Positions 61,273 to 64,000 of a stretch of DNA of 64,000 nt are shown piece after piece. The DNA is taken from assembly GCF_001684955.1 (NCBI RefSeq), contig NZ_MAYF01000013.1, positions 1-64,000 on the forward strand. Reading direction: 5' to 3'. The stretch comes from Chryseobacterium contaminans (lineage in GTDB: Bacteria; Bacteroidota; Bacteroidia; Flavobacteriales; Weeksellaceae). The first letter of the stretch is position 1. Each line of letters begins with the position of its first letter. Below the pieces are notes generated by a model. That model worked only from the letters and a program-made list of their open reading frames with translations, ran no database searches and had not been told where the DNA came from. The position numbers and the translations under genes are program-made.

Positions 61273-62166
61273 ATGTATCATAACCCCGTTTTGTTGAAGC
61301 AGAGTGTAGATGATTTGGTGACGAATCCTGACGGAATCTATGTGGACTGCACCTTTGGAGGTGGCGGCCACTCAAGGGAGATTTTGAGCAGACTTTCTGA
61401 CAAAGGAAAACTGTTCAGCTTCGATCAGGATCTGGATGCGCTTAAAAATACAATTGATGATCCCAGATTTACATTGGTGAATCAGAATTTCAGATTTCTG
61501 GAAAATTCATTACTGATGTACGGGATTTCGCAGATTGATGGTGTTTTGGCAGACTTAGGGGTTTCATCCCATCAGTTTGATGAAGCAGACCGAGGCTTTT
61601 CTACAAGAAGCAACGCTCCTTTGGACATGAGAATGAACGTGATGCAGAATCTTGATGCCAAAAGAGTGATTAATGAATACGGAGAAGAAGAACTTGCAGA
61701 CATCTTTTACCATTACGGAGAATTGAGAGAAGCGAGAAAGCTGGCAAGAGAAATTGTTCATCACAGAAAAACAAAAAGCATAGAAACCACCGAGGACCTG
61801 AAAAAGCTGTTCAGCTACATTCCACCTCATAAGGTTAATAAATTTTATGCACAGCTTTTCCAGGCAGTAAGAATAGAAGTAAACCAGGAACTGGAAGTAT
61901 TAAAAGAAATGCTGGTTCAGGCTTACAACGTTTTAAAACCGGAAGGAAGACTGGTAGTGATTTCTTACCACTCTCTGGAAGACCGCTTGGTAAAAAGATT
62001 CCTTAAAAACGGAATGTTTGAAGGAGAGCCGGAAAGAGATATCTACGGAAATTATAAAAAGGCATTTGAATTGCTGAAGAGCAAAGCAATCATCCCGGAC
62101 GATCAGGAGATTGAAGAAAACTCAAGAGCAAGAAGTGCAAAAATGAGAACAGGAATAAAGGTATAA
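61273..62166 (+). CDS. rsmH: 16S rRNA (cytosine1402-N4)-methyltransferase
   Basis: 297 residues. SAM-binding DCTFGGGGHSREIL, GVLADLGVSSHQFDEADRGFS and PLDMRMN, and the C-terminal VVISYHSLEDRLVK-SRARSAKMR pattern are all typical. N4-methylates C1402 in the decoding centre. Standard second gene of the dcw cluster. Confidence 0.97.
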   Translation: MYHNPVLLKQSVDDLVTNPDGIYVDCTFGGGGHSREILSRLSDKGKLFSFDQDLDALKNTIDDPRFTLVNQNFRFLENSLLMYGISQIDGVLADLGVSSHQFDEADRGFSTRSNAPLDMRMNVMQNLDAKRVINEYGEEELADIFYHYGELREARKLAREIVHHRKTKSIETTEDLKKLFSYIPPHKVNKFYAQLFQAVRIEVNQELEVLKEMLVQAYNVLKPEGRLVVISYHSLEDRLVKRFLKNGMFEGEPERDIYGNYKKAFELLKSKAIIPDDQEIEENSRARSAKMRTGIKV

Positions 62167-62231
62167 TGATAAACCATAAGTGATAAGTGATATCAATGAT
62201 CTTTTATCATTAATCAATTATAAATAAAGCT

Positions 62232-62597
62232 TTGGCAAAGAGAACAACAAATCGCCCTCAGAAAAGACTCACTTTTATAGACATTATAAAAGGAAACTTT
62301 CTGAATCGTGATGAGATCAAAATACATTACAAGTATTTTCTTCTGTTGTTTGTCCTGATGATGGCTATGATTTACAGTAACCATCTCGTCAATAAAAAAA
62401 TTAAAATTGTAAACGCCTTAAAGGAAGAGACGGAAGAATACAAATCAAGAAACGCTTACGCCCAGAGTAAGCTGATCAAAGTAAAAATGGAATCAGAGCT
62501 GGGGAAAGAGGTTGCCCGGGACTCTTTGATGACCCTCGAAAACCACCCTCACAAATTGCTAATAAAACTGGACAGTACAGATGCAAAAGCAAAATGA
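62232..62597 (+). CDS. ftsL: FtsL-like cell division protein
   Basis: 121 residues from TTG 62232 (MAKRTTNRPQKRLTFIDI). One membrane helix (about 35-53, YFLLLFVLMMAMIYSNHL) followed by a short periplasmic coiled coil. Position between rsmH and the penicillin-binding protein gene supports FtsL although sequence conservation is low. The next gene starts 17 nt before its stop. Confidence 0.85.
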   Translation: MAKRTTNRPQKRLTFIDIIKGNFLNRDEIKIHYKYFLLLFVLMMAMIYSNHLVNKKIKIVNALKEETEEYKSRNAYAQSKLIKVKMESELGKEVARDSLMTLENHPHKLLIKLDSTDAKAK

Positions 62598-64000
62598 ATA
62601 CGACAATAAACGTAAAAAAACGTTACGATGGGGCTACCTCTTTGCAGTGGTAGCTTTGTGCGTGTTTGTAATGTTCTTGGCAAGGATTGTAATCCTTCAG
62701 AATACCAATGTTCAGGAAATTAAAGACGATTACATTAATAAAAATTACCGTGAAGCTACCCTAAAGGCTGCCCGTGGTAATTTATTTGCCTCCGATGGAT
62801 CTATTTTGGCCACAACAGTAATGCGCTATGACATCTATCTTGATTTCAAAACAATGAAAGATACGATCTACAGCAACAATATCGGAGCATTAACGGATTC
62901 TCTGAGCAAAATGTTCGGAAAGTCCAGAGGAGAGTTCAGACAAAAATTCGACGAACAGAAGAAAAAGAAAAATCAATACTACACCCTGGTAAAAGGACTT
63001 GATTTTGACCAGTATGACAGAATCAGGAAGTTCCCAATCTTCAAAAGAGGTAAAAATAAAGGCGGATTCATTGTAGATAGAAACTACAAAAGAGAGCTGG
63101 CTACTTCAGAGATCGGAGCCGGAACCATCGGAATTGATAACGGAGAGCTTAAATCCGGGCTGGAAGGAGCTTTCTCAAAATATTTAACGGGTACTGACGG
63201 AAAAAGATTAGAACAAAGAATTAATTCTTCTCAATGGAAACCCATCGACTTCTGGAAGGTACAGGAACCTATTGACGGAGAAGATGTATATACAACCTTA
63301 GATCTTAGGATTCAGGATATTGCACACTCCGCATTAGAGAAACAGCTAACCCATTACGAAGCCAAACACGGAACTGTAATTGTAATGGAAGTAGAAACCG
63401 GAAAAGTACGCGCTTTGGTTAACTTAAGAAGAACTGAATCAGGAGAATATGAAGACTCTTACAACTATGCGCTAAAAGATAATATTGAACCGGGATCTAC
63501 CTTCAAAACCATTTCTCTTTTAGCCGCAATGGATGATGGATTCATCGATGAAAATACAACCGTAAATGTAGGAAACGGCGTCTGGACCTATGCAAAACAG
63601 AGAATTTCAGATGGACATGGCGGAGGTACTTATGACATTAGTGATGTCTTGGCTAAATCAAGTAACGTAGGAACAGCAAAGCTCATCACCAAGTTTTATG
63701 CTGAGAAACCGCAGATTTTCTTAGACCATTTGAAGCGTTGGAAATTATTCGATAAAATGAATATTGAGCTTCCCGGAATCACAAAACCGAAGATCGTAAC
63801 CCCGGAAAATAAAAGATGGAATGCCGCAACACTGGCTTCTATCTCTTACGGATACTCTTCAAATATCAACCTGCTGCAGCTGGCAACCTTCTACAATGGG
63901 GTAGCCAACGGAGGTAAAATGCTTAAACCATTATTCATTGATAAAATCATGAAAGACGGAAAGGTTATGTACAGTGCAAAACCTGAAGTAATGGTAAACA
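62581..64000 (+). CDS. ftsI: Penicillin-binding protein FtsI/PBP2-like (cut by window end)
   Basis: 473 residues visible from ATG 62581, no stop before the window end. Short cytosolic start, one membrane helix (about 17-37), dimerisation domain (ARGNLFASDGSILATTV), then a transpeptidase domain with GSTFK (active Ser of SxxK) and SSN. The KTG motif lies beyond the window. Division-specific septal peptidoglycan transpeptidase by position in the dcw cluster. Overlaps ftsL by 17 nt. Confidence 0.93.
   Translation, partial: MQKQNEYDNKRKKTLRWGYLFAVVALCVFVMFLARIVILQNTNVQEIKDDYINKNYREATLKAARGNLFASDGSILATTVMRYDIYLDFKTMKDTIYSNNIGALTDSLSKMFGKSRGEFRQKFDEQKKKKNQYYTLVKGLDFDQYDRIRKFPIFKRGKNKGGFIVDRNYKRELATSEIGAGTIGIDNGELKSGLEGAFSKYLTGTDGKRLEQRINSSQWKPIDFWKVQEPIDGEDVYTTLDLRIQDIAHSALEKQLTHYEAKHGTVIVMEVETGKVRALVNLRRTESGEYEDSYNYALKDNIEPGSTFKTISLLAAMDDGFIDENTTVNVGNGVWTYAKQRISDGHGGGTYDISDVLAKSSNVGTAKLITKFYAEKPQIFLDHLKRWKLFDKMNIELPGITKPKIVTPENKRWNAATLASISYGYSSNINLLQLATFYNGVANGGKMLKPLFIDKIMKDGKVMYSAKPEVMVN

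Overview
The window looks like chromosomal DNA of a Chryseobacterium-type flavobacterium (Weeksellaceae, Bacteroidota). It is AT-rich. Intergenic DNA carries repeated TAnnTTTG boxes, the Bacteroidota -7 promoter element, with few Shine-Dalgarno sequences. TonB-dependent receptors, a DUF5686 protein, TonB-linked M56/BlaI regulators and the short GG-leader bacteriocin-like peptides fit the same group. This placement is inferred from gene content and signals, not from a database search.

Layout. 0-0.6 kb: non-coding, with a REP-like element and a heptamer repeat. 0.6-9.7 kb: envelope and housekeeping genes (DUF5686, L27/L21, zinc metallopeptidase lipoprotein, acyltransferase, MiaE, DUF502, tryptophanase), plus two small Cys-rich peptide genes at 3.2-3.6 kb. 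9.9-18 kb: FAD monooxygenase/C-S-lyase-like pair, a TonB receptor behind a perfect 18-bp inverted repeat, PQQ sugar dehydrogenase, and a BlaI/M56 pair with operators on its own promoter. 18.2-27.5 kb: uvrB, AI-2E transporter and membrane proteins, pabB-pabC, menD, a 2OG-Fe(II) oxygenase. 27.5-28.6 kb: three more leader peptides. 28.6-38.7 kb: radical SAM protein, AsmA-like protein, DUF2797, sugar-nucleotide epimerase, DUF2795, secA. 38.8-45.6 kb: an iron-uptake cluster with two TonB receptor + PepSY membrane protein pairs. 45.7-47.5 kb: ROK kinase and msrA. 58.6-64 kb: elaA/engB, an alpha/beta hydrolase, and the start of the dcw division cluster (mraZ, rsmH, ftsL, penicillin-binding protein cut by the window end).

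The most unusual part is 47.7-58.5 kb. A TPR-containing NarL-type histidine kinase and two paralogous LuxR-type response regulators sit between a divergent membrane-protein gene and a ten-gene operon. A 16-bp inverted repeat, TTACGG-N4-CCGTAA, lies exactly 21 nt upstream of a -7 box at three promoters: the membrane protein, the second regulator and the operon. The operon encodes a YjzC-like peptide, a YegP/DUF1508 protein, an HsdR-N type PD-(D/E)XK protein, a Cys-rich SH3 lipoprotein, a bPH-SHOCT protein, a TM2 protein, a DUF6804 protein, a frameshifted TerB protein, a coiled-coil four-helix membrane protein and a VWA-like lipoprotein. I infer a dedicated envelope-stress or defence module under its own two-component control. 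Nothing in the sequence proves its function.
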